From Elusimicrobiota bacterium (lineage in GTDB: Bacteria; Elusimicrobiota; Elusimicrobia; UBA1565; UBA9628), in NCBI GenBank assembly GCA_016234805.1, contig JACRNU010000008.1, positions 1-51,766 on the forward strand: 51,766 nucleotides of DNA, in the 5' to 3' direction. The notes under the pieces are model-generated. The model searched no databases. It had not been told where the DNA came from and saw only the letters and a program-made list of their open reading frames with translations. Of this stretch, positions 31,259 to 39,298 are shown one piece after another. Numbering within the stretch: position 1 is the stretch's first letter; every line of letters starts with the position of its first letter. A program made the translations under genes and the position numbers.

Positions 31259-32055
31259 GGGTTTCCCCTCCGGAAGACCTGGCGGAAGGCTTCCGCTTCC
31301 GAGATGCCCTGCTCCTCCTGGCTCTTGGCGAAGGCCTTCCGGCACGCATCGGGACAGCACCCCTTGACCGGGTTCTTCTCGCAGGGATCGAGCTTGGAGA
31401 CGCAGGAGCCGAACGAATCGCCCTCGTCGAAGCACTTGTCCAGGAAGGCGAAGCAGGCGGGGGCGTCGAGCGGGTCGGAAGCGTCGGCGGTCTCCGGGTT
31501 CTCGGCAGCAGGTTTCCGGGGGGCGCCGCCGGTCGGCTTGGGCCGGGCCGGAAGAGAGCAGGCGTCCGTGAGGCCCAGTTCGCAGGCGTGGCCGAAATCC
31601 TCCTTGGCGAACTTCTTGTCGCCTAGTTTCTGGTAGGCGCGGCCGCGCGCCAGGTAGGCTTCCTTATAATCGATGTCCAACGCGATGGCTGCCGAGAGAT
31701 CCGTGATGGCTTTGCGCTCCCTGCCCGTCTCCGCGTACGCCCTCCCCCGGCGCAGGAGGAGGTCCTTGTCCTTGGAGGCCAGGCGGATCGCTTCCGTCAG
31801 GTCGCGGAGCGCGTCCGGCCACTGTTTGAGCACGGCGTGGGCCGAGGCCTTGGCCTTGAGCGCTTCGAGCTTGGCGTCGCCGCCGTCGCCTTTCTTCCAG
31901 AGGCGCAGGGCGTTGCCGTAGCATTCGGCCGCGCGGGCGTGCCGGCTGCGGCGCGAGGCCTTGTCCGCGTCCTTCATCCATGATGCGAAGCTTTCAGCGA
32001 AGACGGGCGGGGCCAGGGCGATGAGAAGGGCAACCGTCAGCGTCGCAAGGCGCAT
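31240..32055 (-). CDS. exported TPR protein with cysteine-rich C-terminus
   Basis: Predicted 271-aa periplasmic protein. A signal peptide (MRLATLTVALLIALAPPVFA) is followed by about four tetratricopeptide repeats (residues 30-165; YGNALRLWKKG, ALRDLTEAIRLA, AITDLSAAIALDIDYKEAYLARG, AKEDFGHACELG). After a Pro/Ala linker, the last 75 residues hold ten cysteines (CFAFLDKC, GSCVSKLDPC, GCCPDACRKAF, NPC), likely disulfides or a metal site. TPRs suggest a protein-binding adaptor. AGGAG lies five bases before the ATG. It is the first gene of a pair with the DUF2059-like protein and is divergent from rpsF. Confidence 0.75.
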   Translation of the reverse strand: MRLATLTVALLIALAPPVFAESFASWMKDADKASRRSRHARAAECYGNALRLWKKGDGGDAKLEALKAKASAHAVLKQWPDALRDLTEAIRLASKDKDLLLRRGRAYAETGRERKAITDLSAAIALDIDYKEAYLARGRAYQKLGDKKFAKEDFGHACELGLTDACSLPARPKPTGGAPRKPAAENPETADASDPLDAPACFAFLDKCFDEGDSFGSCVSKLDPCEKNPVKGCCPDACRKAFAKSQEEQGISEAEAFRQVFRRGNPCLKRR

Positions 32056-32075
32056 GATTCTCCTCGAGGGCGATT

Positions 32076-32084
32076 ACTATACCA
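32076..32084 (-). promoter_or_regulatory. extended -10 promoter of the TPR gene
   Basis: Minus-strand TGGTATAGT contains the -10 hexamer TATAGT at 32081-32076. It has the same extended -10 form as the neu, radA and 73-aa protein promoters. It lies back-to-back with the rpsF promoter, whose -35 is 9 bp away. Confidence 0.55.
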
Positions 32085-32092
32085 CATTTTTC

Positions 32093-32121
32093 TTGCCCCT
32101 GGCCGCGCGAATTTGTATACT
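32093..32121 (+). promoter_or_regulatory. sigma-70-type promoter of the rpsF operon
   Basis: TTGCCC (32093-32098), exactly 17 bases, then TATACT (32116-32121). Transcription would begin near 32128, giving a 34-nt leader before the rpsF ATG at 32162. This is the best -35/-10 pair in the window, as expected for a ribosomal operon. Confidence 0.75.
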
Positions 32122-32161
32122 GCTTCAAGACGCCGAGTCCTTAAGCGTCGGGAACCCAACT

Positions 32162-32500
32162 ATGCGCTTATACGAGACCGTTCTTATCCTCAAGCCCGCG
32201 ATGTCGGACCAGGAAGTGACCGATTTCCTGGACAAGACGAAGGGGGTCATCACCGGCGGCGGCGGAGACATCGTCAGCCAGGACAATTGGGGCCGCCGCA
32301 AGCTCCTCCACATGATCGGCAAGGCCCGCGAAGGCGTCTACCTGTACTTCAAGTACCGGGCCTCCACCGCCCTGCTGGAGAAGTTGGGCCACAACTTCCG
32401 GGTCTCCGACTCGGTCCTGCGCCATTCGTTCACGCTGATGCGTGAGCGCAAGGTCAAGGAGAAGAAGCCCAAGAAGGCGAAGGCTTCGGCGGCTGCCTGA
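32162..32500 (+). CDS. rpsF: 30S ribosomal protein S6
   Basis: Predicted 112-aa small-subunit protein. The N-terminus MRLYETVLILKP and the middle segment DNWGRRKLLHMIGK are typical S6. A Lys-rich tail (VKEKKPKKAKASAAA) follows the globular fold. S6 pairs with S18 on 16S rRNA, and rpsR lies two genes on. It heads the conserved rpsF-ssb-rpsR-rplI cluster; the ssb ATG begins two bases after its stop. The ATG at 32162 is chosen because the conserved MRLYE follows it directly. Confidence 0.95.
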   Translation: MRLYETVLILKPAMSDQEVTDFLDKTKGVITGGGGDIVSQDNWGRRKLLHMIGKAREGVYLYFKYRASTALLEKLGHNFRVSDSVLRHSFTLMRERKVKEKKPKKAKASAAA

Positions 32501-32501
32501 C

Positions 32502-32984
32502 ATGATCGGCGTCCGCCTCCCCGAGCAGAACCAGATCTTCCTCGTCGGAAGATTGACCCACGACCCCGACGTGCGCTTCACGCAGAAGGGCTCCGCGATG
32601 TGCCGCTTCAGCATCGCCGTGAACCGCCGCTACAAGGACAGCGCCACGGGGGAGTGGAAGGACGACACCTCCTTCATCCCCGTCGTGGTATGGCGCGAGG
32701 TCGCCGAGCGCTGCAAGGAGAAGCTCTCCAAGGGCAGCCCGGTCCACGTCGAGGGGCGGCTGAAGAGCCGCGAGTACGACGATCCGAAGACCGGCCAGAA
32801 GCGCACCGTTCTCGAGGTGGAGGCCCGCCGGGTCCAGTTCCTGGCGCTCTCCAAGCCCGGCGAAGGCGCCGGCGCCGCGGGGACGGCCGACGCCGCTCCC
32901 GTTGCCAGCGGGAAGAGGCAGGCCGGCGCCGTCGAGGATGGCGGCGGCGCGGCCGCCGATGACATGGAGGAGGTTCCTTTCTAG
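32502..32984 (+). CDS. ssb: single-stranded DNA-binding protein
   Basis: Predicted 160-aa SSB with an N-terminal OB fold (residues about 8-112; NQIFLVGRLTHDPDVRFTQKG, FSIAVNRRY, FIPVVVWRE, GSPVHVEGRLKSREY). A flexible Gly/Ala linker leads to the acidic tip DDMEEVPF, which recruits partner proteins in replication and repair. The length is usual. It sits between rpsF and rpsR, the common bacterial arrangement, and the rpsR ATG directly follows its TAG. Confidence 0.95.
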   Translation: MIGVRLPEQNQIFLVGRLTHDPDVRFTQKGSAMCRFSIAVNRRYKDSATGEWKDDTSFIPVVVWREVAERCKEKLSKGSPVHVEGRLKSREYDDPKTGQKRTVLEVEARRVQFLALSKPGEGAGAAGTADAAPVASGKRQAGAVEDGGGAAADDMEEVPF

Positions 32985-33311
32985 ATGCCCGAAGAAATCG
33001 TCGAGTCCAAGACTGACGCGGCTCCTGCCGAGCAGGCCGCCGCCCCCGATCCCCGGCAGGTCCGGAGGGGCGATCCCTCGGTCCGCCGCCGCGGCCCCAT
33101 GGCCGCCCGCCGCAAGGTCTGCCGGTTCTGCGCCGAACGCGTCGTCGACGTGGACTACAAGCAGATCCAGGTCCTGCGCGTCTTCATGACGGACAGCGGC
33201 AAGATCCTTTCCGGCCGGATGACGGGCAACTGCGCCCGGCATCAGCGTCAGGTGCGGCGCGCCATCAAGCGCGCCCGCAACCTCGCGCTTCTGCCGTACG
33301 TCGTGCTGTGA
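32985..33311 (+). CDS. rpsR: 30S ribosomal protein S18 with N-terminal extension
   Basis: Predicted 108-aa protein. The conserved S18 body starts near residue 43 ([26 protein letters not shown]) and includes [30 protein letters not shown]. CxxC plus a downstream Cys and His (NCARH) suggests the zinc-binding form of S18. Residues 1-40 are an extra Glu/Ala/Pro-rich then Arg-rich extension, longer than usual. It follows ssb without a gap and precedes rplI by 7 bases. Confidence 0.94.
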   Translation: MPEEIVESKTDAAPAEQAAAPDPRQVRRGDPSVRRRGPMAARRKVCRFCAERVVDVDYKQIQVLRVFMTDSGKILSGRMTGNCARHQRQVRRAIKRARNLALLPYVVL

Positions 33312-33318
33312 GCCGGCC

Positions 33319-33765
33319 ATGAAAGTCATCCTGAAGACCGACGTCGAGCGCGTGGGCCGGACCGGGGACGTCAAAGAGGTCTCCCCGGGCTACGGCCGCA
33401 ACTTCCTCCTGCCCCGCGGCATGGCGATGCTCGCCACGCCCTCCGCCATGAAGTGGTGGGAGAAGGGCAAGGAGCGGCGGGCCAAGCTGGTGGAGCGCAA
33501 GGCCCAGCAGGCCAAGGACCTCTCCGGCAAGGTCGCGGGCACGACCCTTTCCTTTGCCCGGCCCGTCGGCGCCGAGGGCAAGCTCTTCGGCTCCGTGGGC
33601 AAGAGCGACATCGTCAAGAGCCTCAAGACCTGCGGGTTCGAGGTCGACAAGGCGGCGGTGGTCCTGGGCGAGGCCCTCAAGAAGGTCGGCGAGTACGAAG
33701 TGGAGCTGAAGTTCCGGCCCGAGATCTCCGCGAAGATCAAGGTGTCGATCGTCGCGCGCGAGTAG
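33319..33765 (+). CDS. rplI: 50S ribosomal protein L9
   Basis: Predicted 148-aa protein with the L9 N-domain signature MKVILKTDVERVGRTGDVKEVSPGYGRNFLLPRGMA, a long connecting helix (about 42-75, Lys/Glu/Arg/Ala-rich) and a C-terminal domain ending VELKFRPEISAKIKVSIV. The length is normal for the family. It is the fourth gene of the rpsF cluster, with dnaB 46 bases further on the same strand, as in many bacteria. Confidence 0.95.
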   Translation: MKVILKTDVERVGRTGDVKEVSPGYGRNFLLPRGMAMLATPSAMKWWEKGKERRAKLVERKAQQAKDLSGKVAGTTLSFARPVGAEGKLFGSVGKSDIVKSLKTCGFEVDKAAVVLGEALKKVGEYEVELKFRPEISAKIKVSIVARE

Positions 33766-33811
33766 TCGCGCGCGACGCCTCCTGTTCCGCGCAAGCCATA
33801 GGGGTATTCCT

Positions 33812-35218
33812 TTGACCACCAACATCAATCTTCCCCCGCAGGCCATCGAGGCCGAGATGGCCGTCCTGGGCTCGATGCTCATCGAAAAGGATGCCGTCGA
33901 GAAGGCCCTCGACGTCCTCCACGAGAACGATTTCTACCAGGAGTCCCACCGCAAGATCTTCCGGGCCATGGCGAGCCTTGTCTCCCGCAACCACGCCGTG
34001 GACGTGGTGACGGTCGGCGAGGAGCTCCGCAAGGCCAAGGCGCTCGATGAGGCCGGGGGCAAGCCCTACCTCGTGGAGCTCACGAGCCGGGTCACGACCG
34101 CGGCCCATATCGAGCATTACGCCCGCATCGTCAAGGAGAAGGCGGTCCTGAGGGACCTCATCCGCGCCTCGACCGCGGTGGTCTCGAGCTGCTACGCCGA
34201 GTCCAAGGGCGCCGGCGAGATCCTCGACGAGGCCCAGAGCAGCATCAACAAGATCTCCGAGTCCCAGGCCGGGGGCGAGATCATCGAGATGAAGTCCCTG
34301 ACGCACGAGGCCTTCGAGCGCATCGAAAAATCCCTGCACGCCAAGCAGAGCGTCACGGGCGTGCCCTCGGGCATCATCCGGCTCGACGGGACCACCACCG
34401 GCTTCCAGGGCGGCGAGCTCGTCCTCGTCGCCGGGCGGCCGGGACACGGCAAGACGGCCTTCGGCCTCAACATCGCCATGAACGTGGTCCTGGGCAAGAA
34501 GCCCAAGTCCGTCCTCTTCTTCTCCCTGGAGATGAACCGGCACGCGCTCATGGACCGGCTCGTCGCGTCCCGGGCCCGGGTGGACCTCAGGCAGCTGCGC
34601 ACGGGCCACTTCCGGCGCGACCGCTGGCAGGACATCACCAACGCTCTCGCCCAGTTGCAGACCGCCCCGCTCTACGTCACGGACCGGCCGGGCATGCCCA
34701 TCCTCTCCATCCGCGCCGAGACCCGCCTGCTCAACACGCGCCTCAAGAAGGAGACCGGCCACGGCCTCGGGCTCGTGGTCATCGACTATCTCCAGCTCGT
34801 GACCGGCCCGCGGCGGGAGAACCGCCAGCAGGAGGTCGCGGAGATCTCCAAGAACCTCAAGTTCCTCGCCCGGGACCTCGACATCCCCGTCATCGCCCTG
34901 GCCCAGCTCAACCGGCGCTCGGAGAGCCAGGACCGGGGCGAGGAGCGGCCCAAGCTCTCGGACCTGCGCGAGAGCGGCTCGCTCGAGCAGGACGCGGACA
35001 TGGTCCTCATCGTCTATCGCAAGTCCCTGAACAAGCCCGACGACCCGACCCTCGACAACCAGGCCGAGATCATCGTGGCGAAGAACCGGCAGGGCCCGAC
35101 GGATGTGGTGAAGGTGTCGTTCATCCGGGAGTACACGCTCTTCGGCAACCTGGTCACGGACGCTCCCCCCGAAGGCGACGAGGGGTCCTTCCAGGAGGCT
35201 CAGGAGAGCTTCGCCTAG
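33812..35218 (+). CDS. dnaB: replicative DNA helicase
   Basis: Predicted 468-aa hexameric helicase that unwinds DNA at the fork. The N-terminal domain (LPPQAIEAEMAVLGSMLIEKDA) precedes a RecA-like core with Walker A GRPGHGKTAFGLN near residue 207, the LFFSLEM motif, Walker B LVVIDYLQLV near 325, then LARDLDIPVIALAQLNR and DLRESGSLEQDADMVL. The start is a TTG, the only initiator directly before the conserved N-terminus, with GGGG upstream. No intein is present. It ends 8 bases before alr. Confidence 0.95.
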   Translation: MTTNINLPPQAIEAEMAVLGSMLIEKDAVEKALDVLHENDFYQESHRKIFRAMASLVSRNHAVDVVTVGEELRKAKALDEAGGKPYLVELTSRVTTAAHIEHYARIVKEKAVLRDLIRASTAVVSSCYAESKGAGEILDEAQSSINKISESQAGGEIIEMKSLTHEAFERIEKSLHAKQSVTGVPSGIIRLDGTTTGFQGGELVLVAGRPGHGKTAFGLNIAMNVVLGKKPKSVLFFSLEMNRHALMDRLVASRARVDLRQLRTGHFRRDRWQDITNALAQLQTAPLYVTDRPGMPILSIRAETRLLNTRLKKETGHGLGLVVIDYLQLVTGPRRENRQQEVAEISKNLKFLARDLDIPVIALAQLNRRSESQDRGEERPKLSDLRESGSLEQDADMVLIVYRKSLNKPDDPTLDNQAEIIVAKNRQGPTDVVKVSFIREYTLFGNLVTDAPPEGDEGSFQEAQESFA

Positions 35219-35226
35219 AAGCTCCC

Positions 35227-36330
35227 GTGAAGCCCTTCCTGCGTCCGACCTGGGCGGAGATCAGCCTCCCGGCCCTGCGCGCCAACCTCGAGCGCCTCCG
35301 TTCCCGCCTGGCTTCGCGCACGAAGCTGATGTTCGTGGTCAAGGGCGACGCCTACGGCCATGGCGCCCTGGCCTGCTCCCGCCTGGCCCAGAAGTCCGGG
35401 GCCGCGGATTGGCTGGGCGTCTCCTCCGTGGAGGAGGGCTCCCTCCTGCGGGACAACGGCATCCGCCTGCCCATCCTGGTCCTCGGGAGCCTCTACCCGT
35501 TCGAGAGCTTCCGCGCCGCCGCTTTCTACAATCTCGTCCCCACCGTGGCGAGCCTGGAGTCCGCCCGCCGCCTGGCAGGCATGATGCGACGCATGGGCCG
35601 GAGGATCTCCTGCCATCTCAAGGTCGAGACCGGCATGGGCCGCATCGGCATGTCTCCCGGAGCGGCCCTGGGAGCCCTGGAATTCCTCTCCTCGCGCCCG
35701 GAGGTCTCGGTGGGAGGCATCTACACCCATTTCTCCTGCGCTGAGACGAACCGGCAGTTCACCCTGCTGCAGCTGGACCGCTTCAAGGCTGTCCTGGCCG
35801 CGGCCGCGGCCAGGGGGTGGAAGACGGGCTTGCGCCACGCCGCGAACTCGGCCGCGGCCCTGGGTCATCCTTCCACCCGGCTCGACATGGTCCGGCCGGG
35901 CCTGGCCGCCTACGGCCTCATGGACGGGTTCCAGCCGGTTTTGACATTGAAGACGAAAATCGTGTTTATTAAGACCGTGAAGCCAGGCACGCCCATCGGC
36001 TACGGCGCCGCCTATCGGGCCAGGCGCCGGACCCGCGTGGCCACGGTCCCCATCGGTTACGCGGACGGGTTCTCCCGGGGCCTCTCCAACAAGGGCGAGG
36101 CCCTGGTGGCCGGGACCCGGTGCCCCGTGGCCGGCGTGGTCTCCATGGACATGACCATGCTCGACGTCACCCGGGCCAGGGGCTGCCGGGTCGGCGACGA
36201 GGTCGTGCTCATCGGCCGTTCCGGCGCTGAGGAGATCTCCGCGCGGGACGTGGCCCGCAAGCTCGGCGCCATCCCCTACGAGGTCGCCTGCGGCATCTCG
36301 GCCAGGGTGCCCAGGACGGCGCTGTCATGA
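35227..36330 (+). CDS. alr: alanine racemase
   Basis: Predicted 367-aa PLP enzyme making D-alanine for peptidoglycan. The PLP-binding Lys is K39 in FVVKGDAYGHG (usually VVKANAYGHG). Other motifs are LKVETGMGRIG, GIYTHFSCAE, NSAAAL, RPGLAAYGL, IGYGAAYRA (probable second catalytic Tyr), PIGYADGFSRGLSN and VSMDMTMLDV. The start is GTG at 35227; the next gene mlaE begins within its stop codon (ATGA), so it is coupled to lipid-transport genes. The length is normal. Confidence 0.94.
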   Translation: MKPFLRPTWAEISLPALRANLERLRSRLASRTKLMFVVKGDAYGHGALACSRLAQKSGAADWLGVSSVEEGSLLRDNGIRLPILVLGSLYPFESFRAAAFYNLVPTVASLESARRLAGMMRRMGRRISCHLKVETGMGRIGMSPGAALGALEFLSSRPEVSVGGIYTHFSCAETNRQFTLLQLDRFKAVLAAAAARGWKTGLRHAANSAAALGHPSTRLDMVRPGLAAYGLMDGFQPVLTLKTKIVFIKTVKPGTPIGYGAAYRARRRTRVATVPIGYADGFSRGLSNKGEALVAGTRCPVAGVVSMDMTMLDVTRARGCRVGDEVVLIGRSGAEEISARDVARKLGAIPYEVACGISARVPRTALS

Positions 36331-37118
36331 TCCAGGGAGTGATGGGCTCGTGGGGCGGCTGGCTGCTCGAGACCTGCGAGTCCGCGGGGCAGTTCGCCCT
36401 GATGGTCAAGTCCGCGTTGTCCTGGCTCCTGCGCTCGCGGGTCGAGTGGCGGCAGGTCCTCCTCCAGATGCTGCGCATCGGGGTGCAGTCCTTCCCGGTG
36501 GTCTGCATGACGACCCTCTTCACCGGCATGGTGCTCGCGCTCCAGACCGGGGCCTCCTCCAACGCTCTGCTCAACGAGCCCTTCTTCGTCGGCACGGTGG
36601 TCGGGTTCTCCATGGTGATGGAGCTGGCGCCCGTCATGAGCGCGCTCGTGGTCTCCGGCCGGGCCGGCGCCGCCATCGCGGCGGAACTCGGCACCATGAA
36701 GGTCACGGACCAGATCGACGCCCTCTACACGCTCGGGACGGACCCGGTGCGGTATCTCGTGATCCCGAGGGTCCTGGCGTTCCTGGTGATGCTGCCCATC
36801 CTGAAGATCATGGCGGACTTCACCGGGATCTTCGGAGGCTGGGCCATCGCCTACTTCAAGCTCGGCATCCCGACCAACACCTACTGGCACGACATCTTCG
36901 ATTACATGGACGTCGACAATTTCATGCACGGGTTCCTCAAGTCCTTCGTGTTCGCCTTCGCCATCTCCTTCATCTGCTGTTTCAAGGGGCTCACGACCAC
37001 CGGCGGCGCCGAGGGCGTGGGCAAGTCCACGACCGCGGCCGTGGTCATGAGCATGACCGCGGTGCTGGTATTGGACTATTTCGTGACAGCCTTACTGGTC
37101 GCTTTCGGAATCACATGA
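36327..37118 (+). CDS. mlaE: MlaE-type ABC transporter permease
   Basis: Predicted 263-aa inner-membrane permease of the Mla/MCE lipid-transport system that moves phospholipids between the inner and outer membranes. The signature central segment AALVVSGRAGAAIAAELGTMKVTDQIDAL is present (VSGRAGAAIAAELGTMKV near residue 110), with about five hydrophobic helices. The ATG overlaps the alr stop as ATGA, and its own stop overlaps the mlaF ATG in the same way. There is no STAS-domain mlaB or periplasmic mlaC nearby. Confidence 0.92.
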   Translation: MIQGVMGSWGGWLLETCESAGQFALMVKSALSWLLRSRVEWRQVLLQMLRIGVQSFPVVCMTTLFTGMVLALQTGASSNALLNEPFFVGTVVGFSMVMELAPVMSALVVSGRAGAAIAAELGTMKVTDQIDALYTLGTDPVRYLVIPRVLAFLVMLPILKIMADFTGIFGGWAIAYFKLGIPTNTYWHDIFDYMDVDNFMHGFLKSFVFAFAISFICCFKGLTTTGGAEGVGKSTTAAVVMSMTAVLVLDYFVTALLVAFGIT

Positions 37119-37900
37119 TCGACGCCGTGGGCGTGAGGAAGGGGTTCCGCGGCAGGCCTGTCCTGCGGGGGGTCGACATCATCGTCGAGGAGGGCGAGAC
37201 CCTCGCCATCATCGGAGGCTCGGGCTGCGGCAAGAGCACCTTCCTCAAGTGCGTCATCGGCCTCCAGCGGCCCGACGAGGGCTCCATCACCGTGGACGGG
37301 ATGGACATCACGCTCCTGAAGACCGAGGCGGAGATCGCCCAGTACCGGCGCCGCTTCGGCTATCTCTTCCAGGAGGCGGCCCTCTTCGACTCCCTGCCGG
37401 TCTGGGAGAACGTCACCTTCGGGCTCAAGTACCTCACCGACACCCCCCGGTCGCGCTACCGCGGAATCGCCGGCGACAAGCTGGCCCTCGTGGGCCTCAA
37501 GGACATCGAGGACATGCGGCCCTCGGAGCTCTCGGGCGGCATGAAGAAGCGCGTGGCCCTGGCCCGGGCCATCGCCGCCGACCCCTCCTATATTTTGTAT
37601 GATGAGCCGACGACGGGGCTCGACCCCATCATGTCGGACGTGATCAACGACCTGATCATCGACCTCCAGAGGAAGCTCAAGGTCACGTCGATCGTGGTCA
37701 CCCACGACATGAGGTCGGCCTACAAGATCGCCAGCCGCATGGCGATGCTGCACGAGGGGAAGGTGCTGCAGGTGGCGCACCCGGACGTCATGAAGATCAG
37801 CACCAACGCCCATGTCCGTCAGTTCGTGGACGGCCTGAGCGAAGGGCCGATCAAGATGAGGCTCAAAGAGTATGAGCCTCCTGAGGATGAGCAAAAGTAG
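37115..37900 (+). CDS. mlaF: MlaF-type ABC transporter ATP-binding protein
   Basis: Predicted 261-aa ATPase partner of the MlaE permease. All ABC motifs are visible: Walker A GGSGCGKST near residue 36, Q-loop LFQEAALFDSL, signature LSGGMKKRVALARA near 140, Walker B YILYDEPTTGLDP and H-loop VTHDM. The ATG overlaps mlaE by four bases. A 69-bp gap separates its stop from mlaD and holds copy B of the palindromic repeat element. Confidence 0.93.
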   Translation: MIDAVGVRKGFRGRPVLRGVDIIVEEGETLAIIGGSGCGKSTFLKCVIGLQRPDEGSITVDGMDITLLKTEAEIAQYRRRFGYLFQEAALFDSLPVWENVTFGLKYLTDTPRSRYRGIAGDKLALVGLKDIEDMRPSELSGGMKKRVALARAIAADPSYILYDEPTTGLDPIMSDVINDLIIDLQRKLKVTSIVVTHDMRSAYKIASRMAMLHEGKVLQVAHPDVMKISTNAHVRQFVDGLSEGPIKMRLKEYEPPEDEQK

Positions 37901-37926
37901 GAAGAGTTTGATGAAACGGAAACTTG

Positions 37927-37963
37927 CCCCCACAACTACTTGCCTCCCCGCGGGGGAGGCAAG
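37927..37963 (+). repeat. palindromic repeat element, copy B (upstream of mlaD)
   Basis: CCCCCACAACT (37927-37937), one base, then an 11-bp stem (37939-37949 with 37953-37963) around a 3-nt loop. The stem core GCCTCCCC/GGGGAGGC and the CCCCCACAACT arm are shared with copy A near folD, in the same orientation relative to the downstream gene. It ends six bases before the mlaD ATG, where a ribosome binding site would be expected. Confidence 0.7.
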
Positions 37964-37969
37964 TGGCAT

Positions 37970-39298
37970 ATGACCACTGAAGCGAAAGTCGGTTCCTTCG
38001 TCCTGCTCGGGATGGTCCTGCTGGCCACCGCCATCTTCCTGCTCGGGGACTTCACCTTCGAGAAGCGGTACCCCCTCAACGTCTATTTCACGGACGTGGC
38101 GGGCCTCTCGCAGAACGTCCCGGTCAAGCTCTCCGGGGTCGAGGTCGGCCAGGTCAAGCAGATCCTCCTCGAGGGCAACAAGGTGAAGGTGATCGCGGCC
38201 ATCCGGGAGGGGGTCGAGATCTACAAGGACGCGGCCGTCACGGTCGGCATCACCGGCATCATCGGGTCCAAGTACCTGGAGATCACGCAAGGGCACCCGG
38301 AGGCCGGCATCATCCCCGCGGGCTCGACCCTCGGGGGGGTGGACTTCGTGCCCCTCGACAAGGCCATGAACAATGCCCTGACCAGCGTCGAGAAGCTCCT
38401 GCAATCCTTCAATTCCACCGACCCCAAGCCGGGCACGCTCGCCCGCAACCTCAACGACACGGTCGCGAACATGCGCGATCTCACGGCCAACCTCAACGAC
38501 CTCGTCGAGACGACCCGGCCCAACCTGTCCAAGGCCCTCTCCAGGACCGACGCCATCACCGGGAAGCTCGACGAACTGCTGGCCAAGAGCAACCAGGTCA
38601 TGGCCAGCCTCTCCACGGACAAGGGCGCGGTGGGCGCCCTGATGAACGACCCGAAGATCAAGGACGACGTCAAGGAGACCGTGTCGAGCATCAAGGAGGC
38701 CGCCGGCACGGCCAAGGACATGCTCGGCCGGATGACCCAGTTCAAGATCCACTGGAACCTGGACTGGCGCTACGAGCACGTGGCGCGCGCCGCCCGGCTC
38801 GACGTGGGCCTCAAGATCTCCCCGCGCGATGGGCGCTACTACTACGTCGGCGGGGCCAACATCGGCAACGAGAACGACGCCCGGCCCAGCAACAAGGACT
38901 ACGCCAAGCTCAACACCATCGACGCCCTGCTCGGCTGGGAGAAGGGGCCCTTCGACTTCGGGGTCGGGGTCCTGCGCTCCGGCGGGGGCGGCAGGGTCAC
39001 GGTCACCCCGTTCTACAAGCACCCCATCGGGCAGAAGTTCAGCCTGACAGCCCAGGCCTACGACTTCAGCCGCGACCGCGTGTCCGAGAGCCGTCGGTTC
39101 AACCACCCGGTCTACGACGTGGGCCTGCTGGCGAGGATCCACCGGTTCTTCGGCATCGGCGTCCGGGCCGAGGACCTCGCCGAGGTCAAGCGCTACCAGA
39201 CCTGGGCCAACGTCATGTTCGAGGACAAGGACCTCGCCTACCTCTTCGGCGTGGTCAGTTTCGGCGCGGCCGGGACCAAGGGCCGGTCGAAGAAGTAG
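37970..39298 (+). CDS. mlaD: MlaD/MCE-domain lipid-transport protein with long C-terminal domain
   Basis: Predicted 442-aa protein anchored by one N-terminal helix (VGSFVLLGMVLLATAIFLLGD). An MCE domain follows (about 33-115; PLNVYFTDVAGLSQNVPVKLSGVEVGQVKQI, GITGIIGSKYLEITQG). A helical, coiled-coil-like stretch (about 135-260) comes next, with repeated DLTANLNDLVETT-type segments. The last 180 residues are beta-rich with alternating aromatic strands (RYYYVGGANIG, KFSLTAQAYDFSR, TWANVMFEDKDLAYLF), which may contact the outer membrane. Classical MlaD ends soon after the MCE domain. The start at 37970 is chosen because the earlier ATG lies inside the palindrome. No ribosome site is obvious. Confidence 0.88.
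   Translation: MTTEAKVGSFVLLGMVLLATAIFLLGDFTFEKRYPLNVYFTDVAGLSQNVPVKLSGVEVGQVKQILLEGNKVKVIAAIREGVEIYKDAAVTVGITGIIGSKYLEITQGHPEAGIIPAGSTLGGVDFVPLDKAMNNALTSVEKLLQSFNSTDPKPGTLARNLNDTVANMRDLTANLNDLVETTRPNLSKALSRTDAITGKLDELLAKSNQVMASLSTDKGAVGALMNDPKIKDDVKETVSSIKEAAGTAKDMLGRMTQFKIHWNLDWRYEHVARAARLDVGLKISPRDGRYYYVGGANIGNENDARPSNKDYAKLNTIDALLGWEKGPFDFGVGVLRSGGGGRVTVTPFYKHPIGQKFSLTAQAYDFSRDRVSESRRFNHPVYDVGLLARIHRFFGIGVRAEDLAEVKRYQTWANVMFEDKDLAYLFGVVSFGAAGTKGRSKK

Noticed and set aside
36350-37114. N-terminal extension of mlaF by an open frame inside mlaE
   Set aside because: It is the shadow frame of mlaE. The ATG at 37115 overlapping the mlaE stop leads directly into the ABC ATPase start.
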